Shown here piece by piece: positions 19,795 to 30,889 of a stretch of DNA of 64,000 nt; within the stretch, counting starts at the first letter, position 1; each line of letters starts with the position of its first letter. The translations under genes and the position numbers were made by a program. Source of the DNA: Histomonas meleagridis (taxonomy: Eukaryota > Parabasalia > Tritrichomonadida > Dientamoebidae). The notes beneath the pieces were generated by a model. That model was not told the DNA's origin. It saw nothing but the letters and a program-made list of their open reading frames with translations, and searched no databases. Location of the stretch: the NCBI GenBank assembly GCA_020186115.1, contig WSYJ01000147.1, positions 186,001-250,000 on the forward strand, given 5' to 3'.

Positions 19795-21072
19795 ATGGAG
19801 CCAAAAAGAAACAACAGAATTGTTTATTTTTATGATGAAGATGTTGGAAATTTCTATTATCATCAAAATCACCCCATGAAACCACACCGTATTAAAATGA
19901 CGCATAATCTTATTCTTGCCTATGATCTTCATAAAAAAATGAGAGTATGTAGACCAATGAGAGCAACTGCTACTAACATGACAAGATTTCACACTGATGA
20001 ATACATCCAATTCCTTCAGATGTCAACTCCTGAAAATACACAAAATCAAAAAGAATTAAGCGATAAATTTGGAGTCGGAGATGACTCACCAATTTTCGAA
20101 GGACTCTTTGAGTTCTGTCAAATCTCAGCAGGTGGTTCAATTTCAGCAGCACGTGAGCTTAATTCTGGTCGTGCTGATATCGCCATCAACTGGGCTGGAG
20201 GACTTCACCATGCAAAAAAGGGCGAAGCTTCTGGCTTTTGTTATGTTGCCGATTGTGTTCTCGGTATTCTCGAACTTCTTGATCGTTATGATCGAGTTAT
20301 GTACATTGATATCGACATCCATCATGGGGATGGCGTTGAAGAAGCTTTTTATACCACAGATCGTGTTCTCACTGTTTCGTTCCATAAATACGGAGATTTC
20401 TTTCCAGGAACTGGTCATTATGATGACATTGGAATTGGAAAAGGAAAACATTATGCAGTTAACATACCATTACGCGATGGGATTGATGACGAAAGTTATG
20501 AAGGGTTGTTTAAGCCAATTCTAAGTAAGCTTATAGCGTGGTACAGGCCGCAAGCGATTTTGCTTCAGTGCGGTTCTGACTCATTAACAGGCGACCGTTT
20601 AGGGTGCTTTAATTTAACAATCAAAGGACATGCTTCATGTGTTGAGTTTATCAAAGGTTTCGGCATACCACTTCTTGTAGCAGGCGGCGGCGGGTATACT
20701 GTCCGAAATGTTGCGAGATGTTGGGCATATGAAACATCAATTTTACTTGATGAAGTAATTGAGGATAAATTACCAGAACATGAATACCTTGGATACTACG
20801 GACCTGATTATAAGCTTCATTTACAGCCATCAAATATGGAGAACTTAAATACACCAGAACACATTCAAATGATTTACGAAAAAGTGATCGAAAACATTAG
20901 ACATCTTCCATGTGCACCAAGTTTACAGATTTGTAGAGATAATCCGGACGTACTTCTTGAAGATTCAGATGATAATGAATGCGAAGAATATGATAAAAGA
21001 TTAATATCGAAATATCTGACTGCGAAATTAGTAATTAACACGAACACTGGAGAAGAAATTGAATTTGATTAA
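19795..21072 (+). CDS. HDAC1: Class I (Rpd3-type) histone deacetylase
   Basis: 425 aa. It removes acetyl groups from histone lysines. The zinc-dependent HDAC fold is complete: [20 protein letters not shown] carries the catalytic His pair; [20 protein letters not shown] holds zinc ligands Asp and His and the conserved [31 protein letters not shown] holds the second zinc Asp; [14 protein letters not shown] holds the transition-state Tyr. The N-terminus ([33 protein letters not shown]) is typical of class I. The C-terminus is short and acidic ([15 protein letters not shown]). The start ATG follows CCTCACAAAA. Neighbouring H3/H4 are its likely substrates; clustering may be chance. Confidence 0.97.
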   Translation: MEPKRNNRIVYFYDEDVGNFYYHQNHPMKPHRIKMTHNLILAYDLHKKMRVCRPMRATATNMTRFHTDEYIQFLQMSTPENTQNQKELSDKFGVGDDSPIFEGLFEFCQISAGGSISAARELNSGRADIAINWAGGLHHAKKGEASGFCYVADCVLGILELLDRYDRVMYIDIDIHHGDGVEEAFYTTDRVLTVSFHKYGDFFPGTGHYDDIGIGKGKHYAVNIPLRDGIDDESYEGLFKPILSKLIAWYRPQAILLQCGSDSLTGDRLGCFNLTIKGHASCVEFIKGFGIPLLVAGGGGYTVRNVARCWAYETSILLDEVIEDKLPEHEYLGYYGPDYKLHLQPSNMENLNTPEHIQMIYEKVIENIRHLPCAPSLQICRDNPDVLLEDSDDNECEEYDKRLISKYLTAKLVINTNTGEEIEFD

Positions 21073-21159
21073 CAAATATAAAATTTATTTTTAATTTAAT
21101 ATATAATTTTTATGAATATAAGCATATAAATTAAATAAATAAAATTTAATGTTAAATTG

Positions 21160-22518
21160 TTATTTTATTTGAAAACTTTCAGATGATTCTGAGATATCTG
21201 AAGTCGATATATCATTCGGTTGTTTCATAAAGAAACCACAGATTGCTGCTAAAACTGCAAAAGGAGAACCAACTGCAATAACAGGTCCAATGCGACCTTT
21301 GACCCATTTTTTATCAGATGCAACAAATGGACAAATTAATACTTGTGAAAGTATTTGTCCTATAACTAAGAATATATTTAATGATCCCATTATTAGTCCC
21401 ATCATTTCGTTTGGTACATTTAAAGAGACTATTATATATGGTGTTGTTGAAAAAATTGCTAATGTATATCCAATTAATGAAAATAATACAGTTATTATCC
21501 ATTTATTATTCACTATTACACACAAGAATAAAACCACTGCTAACAACAATTCAGATATTATTATTGGTATTCTTTCATCCACCAAACGAAAAATTAAAGG
21601 GTTTAAAAGGCATGAAAAGTATACAACAGCATTAAGAGCTGCTAACATTAACATTCCAAAGCCTAATCCATTAGTGAATTCCTGTGAATCTGAATCATTT
21701 ATATCAGCCTTGTATATATCAATAGCATAATATGATGTGGCATTGTAAGCAAATGGATAATAAGCTGCCCATGAAAAGAGAAGAAAAATGGCAGCAGTAA
21801 AAACACATTTTGGGAATTCTTTGATGTATTTTATAGAATCTTTTATGGTAAGTTTTTTTTTAATGTCATCTTCTGTTACAGTTGAAAATGAATTTTTTTC
21901 TTTTGCGAAAACCAAAGTTAAAATTGTTCCAATTATTGAAACTGTTAAAGAGAAAATTGGATGAAAAAATTCAGGCTTAAAAAAATCATTATTTTTATGC
22001 AGCGTAAGAAAATAACCAATAAGAGAAGAAATAACAGAACCAATTCCTTGTAATTGGGTAACAACTGAATTTCCAATTGTTTGTTGATTTTTTGGAAGAA
22101 TATCACCAATAAGTGGACGAAGAGGTGCCTGAAGAAATTGAGCGAAAATATTTAAAATAGTAAAAGATATAATGAAAAGTGTTCTTCTTAAGTTAATCAT
22201 ATTTTTGTTAATGAACTTAAAAACAGTAACTTGAAGAAAAATTCCAATTGTTGTTCCAATTTGACCTATTAATATATACGGACGCCTTCTACCCCATTTA
22301 CACTTAGTACGATCACTCCAAAAACCAATTAATGGATGAAATATTGCACCACAGATTGGTGGAAATGATGAAAATAATTGATTTATTGATTCTGAAAACT
22401 TAAGTTGACGTATAAGAGGAGAGGATAATGCAAATATTGAGAAAAACATGAAAGTATATGAAAATGTTGATGAACTTATAATAATAATACGAATCAATGA
22501 AAAACTCTTCTCTTCCAT
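21160..22518 (-). CDS. Sugar/cation symporter of the GPH/SLC45 type (MFS)
   Basis: About 452 aa with roughly 11-12 hydrophobic segments, an MFS polytopic membrane protein. GAIFHPLIGFWSDRTKCKWG followed by RRRPYILIG is the family signature of plant sucrose carriers and SLC45 proteins (G-x-x-x-Q/H-P-x-V/I-G-x-x-S-D-R...G-R-R-R-P). APLRPLIGDILPKNQQ resembles the R-A-x-x-x-D loop in helix 4-5. The nearest real ATG is at 22518; the frame opens earlier only with TTG. Substrate is likely a disaccharide or other sugar with H+, inferred from family. It is convergent with HDAC. Confidence 0.8.
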   Translation of the reverse strand: MEEKSFSLIRIIIISSSTFSYTFMFFSIFALSSPLIRQLKFSESINQLFSSFPPICGAIFHPLIGFWSDRTKCKWGRRRPYILIGQIGTTIGIFLQVTVFKFINKNMINLRRTLFIISFTILNIFAQFLQAPLRPLIGDILPKNQQTIGNSVVTQLQGIGSVISSLIGYFLTLHKNNDFFKPEFFHPIFSLTVSIIGTILTLVFAKEKNSFSTVTEDDIKKKLTIKDSIKYIKEFPKCVFTAAIFLLFSWAAYYPFAYNATSYYAIDIYKADINDSDSQEFTNGLGFGMLMLAALNAVVYFSCLLNPLIFRLVDERIPIIISELLLAVVLFLCVIVNNKWIITVLFSLIGYTLAIFSTTPYIIVSLNVPNEMMGLIMGSLNIFLVIGQILSQVLICPFVASDKKWVKGRIGPVIAVGSPFAVLAAICGFFMKQPNDISTSDISESSESFQIK

Positions 22519-22980
22519 TAAAAAAAATATCAATGAAATATTTTCTGTTAATTTAATGAGTCATATATACAAAAATGTCTTGTTTTCTCAAAACAAGAAT
22601 TTTTGAAAACATGAATGCCAATTTAGGATGATCACTCTTAAAAATTGAAATCATTGAATTTACAATTTTGAGTGGGTTTAAAGTTGTTTTTAATAAAATG
22701 TATTAAATGAATATGGCAGAACAGTGTTGAAATATTATGACGAAAGTTGATTATTACATTTTAAATAAGGAAAAATATTGAATATATCAAATAGGAACTT
22801 GTTGAAAAAATCCATTCTATGTTTTATGTATTATTTTTGCTCATTTTATATATTTAAAATAGGAAAAAATTTTTATCTATAAATACACACAAATTTGATA
22901 AAAAGTTTATTCATTGCCGAGTTTCGAATTTTTGTTTATATCCCAACATTTATCTAAAAAAACAAAACATTTTTAAAATC
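22519..22980. other. Intergenic, no gene seen
   Basis: AT-rich spacer between the transporter start and the 3' end of BspA copy B. No open frame or RNA gene recognised. Confidence 0.45.
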
Positions 22981-23042
22981 TAGTTTATTTTTATTAAATT
23001 TCTAAATAGAAACCGATATAAAAATAGTTTATATGGAATTCA

Positions 23043-24942
23043 TTAAATCCATTGATCATTTTCACCAAGAACATATTCGTTAATCCTTTGATCTGCACTA
23101 ACTTTGTTTCCATTGCTAATCGATGATGTATAATGTGAACTTTTATCACTTTGTGTTTTCGTAACTTTCGTTCGTTCTTTATTTTGTTGATGACGAAATA
23201 TAAAAACAATTAATGTGATAATAATCATTATAATTAAAACTGTTCCACAAATAATTCCAATAAGAAATCCTTTCGAAAGTTGTTTTTCTTGATTAATATC
23301 TTTCGTCTTGAGATTTGTATAAAAAATTAGAATAAAAACTGATATATGTCGAATAATAAACAACTGTATAATCATAAAATATAAATTTTGAATAAACGTA
23401 AGTAAATTTTGAATTAAATAAAGAAAGTGAATAAGTGTTTGATAAAGTTATAACTTTGGAAAATGATGTTATCATTGATAAAGAATGTGTTAAAATATAT
23501 GAACTTGATATATTTGATAATGAAAACGTATTCGATTCTGAATATGTATTCGATTTTGTGAATGTATTTGTTTTAGTTAATGTATTTGATTTTGTAAATG
23601 AGTTTGTTGAAAACATATTTGATTTCGAAAATGTACTAGATTTAGAATATGTATTTGATTTTGTGAATGTATTTGTTGAAAATATATTTGATTTCGAAAA
23701 TGTATTTGATTCAGACAATGTACTTGACTCAGATAATGTATTAGATTTAGAAAATGTATTTGACTTTGTAAATATATTTGATTTACTAAATGTATTTGAC
23801 TCAGATAATGTACTTGATATAGTAAATACATTTGATTTAGTGAATGTATTTGTCTTGGATAATGTATTTGATTTAGTGAATATACTGGATTGAGTGAATG
23901 CATTTGATCTACTAAATGTATGTGTTGAAAGATTCCCAATTTTAATGGTTGTCATGTCATTGAATGATCCATTATAATCATCATTTGTTATTACTATAGC
24001 ATTTACATTTAGAAATGATTCAGATCCAAAATAAGGTTGTTCTGTTCCATTAAAATAAATTGTTTCAATATTAGTGCAATCACGAAATACACGTTCTCCA
24101 AAATTTTTGATACTTTCTCCAATTACTAATTTTTTTAAATTTTTTAATCCATCAAATGAATCATCTGTAATAGATGTAACACCATTACCGACAACAATTA
24201 CTTCCAAATTGTTGCATTCTTTGAATTGACCAGAATTTATTATATTTATTCCATCGCCGATAATTAGTTTCGTTAAGTTTGAACACCCATAAAATGCTTG
24301 GTCACCAATATAATTAACAGAATCAGGAATTTCAACACTTAATAAGCTTGTACACGATTCAAATGCTCGCTGATCAATAGTTTGAACATTTTTCCCAATA
24401 GTTAAATTAACTAAATTAAAACATTTATAAAATGCTTCAATACCAATATAATTAACAGAATCTGGAATTTCAACACTTTGCAAGCTTGTACACAATTTAA
24501 ATGCTTGATCATTAATATTTTGAACTTTTTCCCCAATTGTCAGGTATGTTAAATTTGAACATCCATGAAACACCTCAAGATTAATCTGAGTAACAGAATC
24601 TGGAATGTCAACACCTTGCAAACTTATGCAAAAAGCAAATGCTCTACTGTCAATTAATTTCACATTATTGCCAATAATTACTGATGATAGCTTTTCACAT
24701 TTATTAAATGCATCAGCTCCAATTGTATGTACAGAATCTCCAATAAGTAAAAATGTAAAGTTAGAAAATTCTTGAAAGTTATTTGTATTTATCGAAGAAA
24801 TTTTGTATATGAAAATGTTTTTTGCATTTTTGTAATCTTCTTCAATATAGTATTGATCTGTTGTAATTATAAGTGTTTGATTGCTTGAATCATAATATGT
24901 TTGATGTGCCGTTCTTATAAAAATGAAAAGAAGAATGCTCAT
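23043..24942 (-). pseudogene. BspA-like LRR surface protein (copy B), frameshifted before the TM
   Basis: The first frame (24942 to about 23293) has a signal peptide (MSILLFIFIRTAHQ), then YYDSSNQTLIITT, nine or so BspA LRR_5 repeats (VEIPDSVNYIGIEAF, NLTIGKNVQTIDQRAFESC) and a long stalk of SNTFTKSN units. It ends FYSNFLYKSQDERY at a stop. The membrane helix and tail (SKGFLIGIICGTVLIIMIII to NEYVLGENDQWI) continue in another frame to 23043. Copy C has five A in the relevant + strand run (TATAAAAATTAG) where this copy has six, so one extra base separates ectodomain from anchor. The ATG of the LRR frame is at 24942; the preceding in-frame TTG is not a credible start. It may be a real pseudogene, a sequencing error in a homopolymer, or phase variation. 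Confidence 0.75.
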
Positions 24943-25189
24943 TCTGGGTGGTTGTAACAACAACCATCGATGGTTTCAAATTCAATTTTCTAAAGATAAT
25001 CATTTACTTTTGAACCGGCAGAGGGGTTAAATTGAATGTTGCTGTAAAAAATTCAATGGTTTATTCTTTAGATGAATGATCGAATGCTTTGGAATGATCG
25101 TCCGAACAAGAACTTCCAGCAAACTACAAACTTTGGAGGTATGGTTGACAAAAAATTGCTTGAAATTGAAATTATCAAAATATTTTAAA

Positions 25190-25640
25190 TAGGTTCTTTA
25201 GGTTCTTTAATTCATCAAAGCGAATCATTTGATCGGTTACATTATTTCCTATGGCAATTACTTCCAAATTATTGCATTCATTTAATTGATCAAAACTTAT
25301 TACATTCTATTTCCAATAATTAATTAATTTCGTTAAATTTGAACACGCGGAGATTTTTCATAGCCAAGACAAGTAACAGAGTCAAGAATTTCAACACCTT
25401 TTAAGCTTAGGTTTTTGATTTCCTTCACTTTTTATCAATGATGAATTATGATAATTTTTCGCATGAATAAAAAATACCATCACCAATTGATTTAACAGAA
25501 CCAAAATAAAAAGGCATATGAGGTTATTAAATTTTTGCGAATATTTGAACATTTTTATAAATGAAAATGTGTTCCACATTTTTGTTTTCTAAATTGATAT
25601 TCTTGTTCTGTCTCAACTATAAGTTTGTGCAATCGACCAA
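25190..25640 (-). pseudogene. Degenerate BspA LRR fragment
   Basis: Minus-strand remnants of BspA repeats: the + strand carries GCAATTACTTCCAAATTATT, ATTAATTTCGTTAAATTTGA and GTCAAGAATTTCAACACC, each close to repeats inside copy B near 24190-24340. The frame is broken by many stops and indels. It is the body of a further BspA copy between copies B and C. Confidence 0.6.
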
Positions 25641-26115
25641 GTAATTGTTCTCATTATAATATATTTGACATGAGCAATTATTACGCAGAAACATTTAATT
25701 CTTATTCCCTATAAAGTTAATTAATTTTGTTTTTGCTTAGAATTTGTATTAAGATTTTTATCCCAAACTTATTTTGTATATAACTCTTCAGCCACACGAT
25801 AAAATACCAAATGGGGACTCATCAACATTAGTTTTCATATTATTAAGATCATATATCTTTATAGTTAATTCTTATAATTCATTATTTTAAGATATTTAAA
25901 GTAAATTGTAACAAATTTATATCAAATTGTTCAAATATTGATACAGTGAATAGAGAGAGCAAAATATTTTTAAACAAAAAAATTACTTAATCTAAAAATT
26001 ACTGAGAAATATGTCTTCATTTATGGCTCTAAAAAAACATAAAATATAAAATCTAATTTATTTTTATTAAATTTCTAAATAGAAACCGATATAAAAATAA
26101 TTTATATGAAATTCA

Positions 26116-27699
26116 TTAAATCCATTGATCATTTTCACCAAGAACATATTCGTTAATCTTTTGATCTGCACTAACTTTGTTTCCATTGCTAATCGATGAT
26201 GTATAATGTGAACTTTTATCACTTTGTGTTTTCGTAACTTTCGTTCGTTCTTTATTTTGTTGATGACGAAATATAAAAACAATTAATGTGATAATAATCA
26301 TTATAATTAAAACTGTTCCACAAATAATTCCAATAAGAAATCCTTTCGAAAGTTGTTTTTCTTGATTAATATCTTTCGTCTTGAGATTTGTATAAAAATT
26401 AGAATAAAAACTGATATATGTCGAATAATAAACAACTGTATAATCATAAAATATAAATTTTGAATAAACGTAAGTAAATTTTGAATTAAATAAAGAAAGT
26501 GAATAAGTGTTTGATAAAGTTATAACTTTGGAAAATGATGTTATCATTGATAAAGAATGTGTTAAAATATATGAACTTGATATATTTGATAATGAAAACG
26601 TATTCGATTCTGAATATGTATTTGATTTTGTAAATGTATTTGTTTTAGTTAATGTATTTGATACAGATAATGTACTTGATTTTGTAAATGGATTTGATTT
26701 TGTAAATGCATTTGATAACGTGAAAGTGTTTGATTTTGTAAATGAGTTTGTTGAAAATGCATTTGATAACGTGAAAGTGCTTGATTTTGTAGATGTATTT
26801 GATTTAGTAAATGTATTTGATCTAGTAAATGTATTTGATTTAGTAAATGTATTTGATTTAGTAAATGTATTTGATTTTGTAAATGAGTTTGTTGAAAATA
26901 TATTTGATTTCGTAAATGTATTTGAATTAGCAAGTGTATATGTTGAAAAATTACTATTTTTGACAGTTTCCATTCCATTAAAACCATATTCATAGTTGTC
27001 ATTTGTTATTACTCTTGCTTTGACATTGCGAAAAGCCTCAGATCCAAATTTTGGTTCATTTTTACCATAAAAATAAATGGTTTTTATGTTCGTACATTCA
27101 CGAAAAGCAAAAGCTCCAATTTCCTTAACATTTTTGCCAAGGGTAACTGTTGTCAGCTCTTTACAGTTGTCAAATAGTTCGTCACCAATCTTTTCAACTT
27201 TGTTTCCAATAACAACTGTTTCAAGGTTATCACAATTACCAAACTGACGACTCTTTATCTCGGTTATACCATCGCCAATAATTAATGTTTTTAATGCTGA
27301 ACAACCATAAAACACTTCTTCACCAATAAAAGTAACTGAGTCAGGAATATTAACACTTAATATACTTCTACATTCCTTGAATGCATATTTTTCTATTCTT
27401 GAAACATTTGTGCCAATTGTCAAATTAATCAAACTTGAACAACCACGAAATGCTTCTTCGCCAATAAAAGTAACTGAATCTGGAATGTCAACACTTTTTA
27501 TACCCGTACAATACCTAAATGCACGATCTCCAATTTCTTCAACATTCTTACCAATAACCAATGTATTTATATTTGAACAAGCATCATATGCATCATTTTT
27601 AATGATTGAATCTGAAATATTTAAATCAGCTGTAGCAGGGCATACTTGGTATGCATGCCTTAAAAGGATATTCATGGAAATAAATGAGAAAGAGATCAT
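26116..27699 (-). CDS. BspA-like LRR surface protein (copy C), intact
   Basis: 527 aa and the only uninterrupted member of the 23-31 kb cluster. The N-terminus MISFSFISMNILLRHAYQVC could be a short signal; it lacks the YYDSSNQTLIITT segment of copies B and D, so the 5' end looks shortened. About eight LRR_5 repeats follow (INTLVIGKNVEEIGDRAF, SVDIPDSVTFIGEEAF), then a stalk of 9-12 SNTFTKSN-type units, a membrane helix (FLIGIICGTVLIIMIIITLI) and a basic then polar tail ending NEYVLGENDQWI. The last about 600 bases plus the 3' flank are nearly identical to copies B and D, while LRR regions differ. The start ATG is 27699. Confidence 0.82.
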   Translation of the reverse strand: MISFSFISMNILLRHAYQVCPATADLNISDSIIKNDAYDACSNINTLVIGKNVEEIGDRAFRYCTGIKSVDIPDSVTFIGEEAFRGCSSLINLTIGTNVSRIEKYAFKECRSILSVNIPDSVTFIGEEVFYGCSALKTLIIGDGITEIKSRQFGNCDNLETVVIGNKVEKIGDELFDNCKELTTVTLGKNVKEIGAFAFRECTNIKTIYFYGKNEPKFGSEAFRNVKARVITNDNYEYGFNGMETVKNSNFSTYTLANSNTFTKSNIFSTNSFTKSNTFTKSNTFTKSNTFTRSNTFTKSNTSTKSSTFTLSNAFSTNSFTKSNTFTLSNAFTKSNPFTKSSTLSVSNTLTKTNTFTKSNTYSESNTFSLSNISSSYILTHSLSMITSFSKVITLSNTYSLSLFNSKFTYVYSKFIFYDYTVVYYSTYISFYSNFYTNLKTKDINQEKQLSKGFLIGIICGTVLIIMIIITLIVFIFRHQQNKERTKVTKTQSDKSSHYTSSISNGNKVSADQKINEYVLGENDQWI

Positions 27700-27879
27700 T
27701 TTCTTACAAGAAAAAATAATGTAAACCGCCCATGCGATGTTGCTTTATTTCATTCAATTTTCATTGAGTTTTGAATTGACTTTTCAATTACCCTCACAAA
27801 ACTTTTTGACTTATTCAATTGAACCGCCCCAAACATGAACATCCTTTACAGTCAAAGGTAACATCCTCCAAATATACAA

Positions 27880-29004
27880 TCAGTTGTGTCCCTTTCTCAT
27901 TCTATTTTTTTCATCCAGGAAAGCCACTCCTTCTTCATCTAGAATTGCCTTCAATCTGCTAACTGGAATATCAACACCAGAATCAACCATTTCTCTATAC
28001 AATTCACCTAGCGGCACCGGTTGGTACACGAGTATCTGTTCATAAAATTTACTTCGATTCCTTATGAAGTCGAGTGGGTTTGTTTCTGCTGGTATCGCTT
28101 TTTCTTGGTTAGCTTTTGCCGCCCAACATCTCGCCAGCTTTGAAATCGCTGCTTGTCGTGTCGTAAAACGAAATCCAAAGCGTGAAAGTTCCTCTTCCAT
28201 TTGTTCATCAGTCATTGTTTCGAAGACAGGTGGTGCTTGAACTTGTATTTTTGGTGGGGACTCAAGTTCTTTGAGCGCATCTTCGACCATTTTTAGGTAT
28301 GTTTCTCGGGCTTTCTGCATCTTCTCATGAAAACGTTGTTCTGCATCTGATGGTGCTGAAATTGGCGCCTTACCTTTATTGAGGTTCAGCTGCTGAAACA
28401 TAATTGGCTGACTAGATGATTGTGATAGGATATCGATTACATCTTGGAATTTTTTATTATTTGGTGATTCTGGCGTTGGAAGTGGGAAATCTAAATTGAA
28501 CGAATTTGAACCATCAGAAGTGGCACCTGATTTTGCTGAAATATTGGATGCATCATTCGAATTAAGATTGTCTTCTGTTGTTTGATGAATAACTTCGTTC
28601 ATGCGTTCGTAGTCAGGTGATTTTAAAGAGCATGGACCTGGTAAAACTTCATCATCTGAACTTGAAAATTCTTGATTTTTGTTTTGAGTAAATGAATTTT
28701 CTAATAATTCTTCACTTTCTGTACAGCCTTTACATTCAGTTTGTTCATTTATATGAAAATTGTGTTTTTCATTATCAGAAGAAGAGCTTGAATCGATATT
28801 AAAAATCAATCGTTTTTTTGAGGCTCTTGAACTAAATTTGTTGGGTGACTGAATGGGTTGTGAAGAAGATGTTATTTCAATCAAATCAGGTGATAATATT
28901 GGGAATTTGAACAAATTATTTTTTGGTTTTGAATTATCTTCAATAATAACTATATCTGAGTCAGAACTACTTTCTTCAATTTCTTTATTTAATGATGTTT
29001 CCAC
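27880..29004 (-). CDS. SLX4: SLX4-like structure-specific endonuclease scaffold
   Basis: About 374 codons. The first about 180 residues are acidic and Ser-rich, with SSSDSDIVIIEDNS, a SUMO-interaction-like motif (SDIVIIED), and SSSDDEVLPG. The C-terminus has MTDEQMEEELSRFGFRFTTR followed by QAAISKLARCW, resembling the SAP-like element of SLX4/BTBD12 (E-L-x-x-F-G-L-x-x-x-x-x-K-x-x-x-x-L). It is followed by EQILVYQPVPLGELYREMVD and LKAILDEEGVAFLDEKNRMR, the conserved SLX4 C-terminal domain that binds SLX1 nuclease (I-L-x-F-Q-P-V-x-L-x-E-L...F-L-D-x-x-x-I-x-F). No ATG opens the frame: upstream of GTG at 29004 there is a stop, and the first Met is at about residue 134. A short 5' exon or non-AUG start is possible. 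Confidence 0.7.
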   Translation of the reverse strand: METSLNKEIEESSSDSDIVIIEDNSKPKNNLFKFPILSPDLIEITSSSQPIQSPNKFSSRASKKRLIFNIDSSSSSDNEKHNFHINEQTECKGCTESEELLENSFTQNKNQEFSSSDDEVLPGPCSLKSPDYERMNEVIHQTTEDNLNSNDASNISAKSGATSDGSNSFNLDFPLPTPESPNNKKFQDVIDILSQSSSQPIMFQQLNLNKGKAPISAPSDAEQRFHEKMQKARETYLKMVEDALKELESPPKIQVQAPPVFETMTDEQMEEELSRFGFRFTTRQAAISKLARCWAAKANQEKAIPAETNPLDFIRNRSKFYEQILVYQPVPLGELYREMVDSGVDIPVSRLKAILDEEGVAFLDEKNRMRKGHN

Positions 29005-29274
29005 TTTGTTTTAAATGGATAAGTTGTATTTACAAGACGTTTAATTCCATGGAAATTTTGAATACTTTATTTCCAATCAAGAAGTGCACTTCTTTTGGGG
29101 TCATTCGGTTTTTTCATCATATCTTCTTTTGATGTCAATTAGAATACCAGTCACGATCTATCTTGAGAAATATGTCTTCATTTATGGCTCTAAAAAAATA
29201 AAATCCAAAACCCAGCTTATTTTTATTAAATTTCTAAATAGAAACCGATATAAAAATAATTTATATGAAATTCA

Positions 29275-30677
29275 TTAAATCCATTGATCATTTTCACCAA
29301 GAACATATTCGTTAATCTTTTGATCTGCACTAACTTTGTTTCCATTGCTAATCGATGATGTATAATGTGAACTTTTATCACTTTGTGTTTTCGTAACTTT
29401 CGTTCGTTCTTTATTTTGTTGATGACGAAATATAAAAACAATTAATGTGATAATAATCATTATAATTAAAACTGTTCCACAAATAATTCCAATAAGAAAT
29501 CCTTTCGAAAGTTGTTTTTCTTGATTAATATCTTTCGTCTTGAGATTTGTATAAAAAATTAGAATAAAAAACTGATATATGTCGAATAATAAACAACTGT
29601 ATAATCATAAAATATAAATTTTGAATAAACGTAAGTAAATTTTGAATTAAATAAAGAAAGTGAATAAGTGTTTGATAAAGTTATAACTTTGGAAAATGAT
29701 GTTATCATTGATAAAGAATGTGTTAAAATATATGAACTTGATATATTTGATAATGAAAACGTATTCGATTCTGAATATGTATTTGATTTTGTAAATGTAT
29801 TTGTTTTAGTTAATGTATTCGATTCTGTATATGTAAGCGTTGGTGATAGTTCTCCAATTTTTATTATTGTCATTCCATTAAATTCTCCTTTATATTCATC
29901 TTTTGTTATAACTATTGCATTTACACCTCGAAATGCATCAGTTCCAAATTCTGGTTGATTTTCTCCATTAAAATAAATTTTTTCAATATTTTTACAATCC
30001 TCAAATGTATCATCTCCAAATTTTCCTACATTTTCACCGATTACAAGTGTGGTTAAGTTATAACAATATTGAAACTGATCAAAACTTATTTCCTTAATAC
30101 CATTTCTGATAATTAAAGTTTTTAAGCTTGAACAATTATAAAATCCTTCTTTCCCAATATCACTAACATAGTCTGGGATTTCGACACATTGTATACTTAT
30201 ACATGATTTAAATGCGCGATCTCCAATGATTTTAACGTTCTTACCAATAGTTAAATTCTTTAAATTAAAGCATTCATAAAATGCTTCTGCTCCAATTTCA
30301 GTAACTGAGTCGGGAATATTAATACTTTTTAAACTGGTACATATTTTGAATGCCTGCTTTTTAATAACTTCAACATTGTTACCAATGATAACTTCTGATA
30401 AATTTGAACATCTAGCAAAAATCCCTTCATTAATTGTTTTAATAGTATCCCCGATATACAAAGAAGAGATATCATCACGTTCTTCAAAGCACCAGTCTGC
30501 AAGCACACTCATGTTATAGATGAAAATGTAATTTATTATTATATTCTCTTTGTCAATTTGACTCAAATCCGTCTCGTTTGTGATTATTAGAGTTTTATTT
30601 TTCTCATGATATAATATCTGATATCCAAGAGTTATAAAAACAGTTATAAACAAGGGAACAATTGCATGTGAGAACAT
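29275..30677 (-). pseudogene. BspA-like LRR surface protein (copy D), frameshifted before the TM
   Basis: The first frame (30677 to 29559) begins MFSHAIVPLFITVFITLGYQ, a signal peptide, then ILYHEKNKTLIITNE and LRR_5 repeats (LKNLTIGKNVKIIGDRAF, SVTEIGAEAFYEC). The stalk is very short (ESNTLTKTNTFTKSNTYS). The frame ends FYSTYISFLF-type at a stop. The anchor and tail (to 29275) lie in another frame. Relative to copy C this copy has two single-base A insertions on the + strand (TATAAAAAATTAG and GAATAAAAAACTG), so a two-base net shift. The start is supported by GTTCATTCC, an Inr-like sequence, about 15 bases upstream of the ATG. Confidence 0.75.
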
Positions 30678-30889
30678 TTTCTTCGGAATGAACCTGGAAC
30701 CATCACTTATTCAAAAGTTGAAATTATTTGACTGTCAAAACAGTTATGCATTTTTATTCCATTCAATTTTCTGGGGGATGATCGCCGATTCTTCCTCCTT
30801 TTCAATCGACATAATGATTCCCTCACAAAACTTTATTCAAATTTTGACTGAATCTCTGGCCAATTCCGATATCCGATGTTAACTGTAGC

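Noticed and set aside
23435-23893. 152-codon + strand frame rich in Val-Phe-Asp-Asn
   Set aside because: Antisense shadow of the BspA stalk repeat; the same happens at 26507-26995 and 29668-29958.
23577-23939. Minus-strand frame with repeated Gln-Ile-His-Leu units
   Set aside because: Alternative frame of the 18-base stalk repeat of copy B; no start context.
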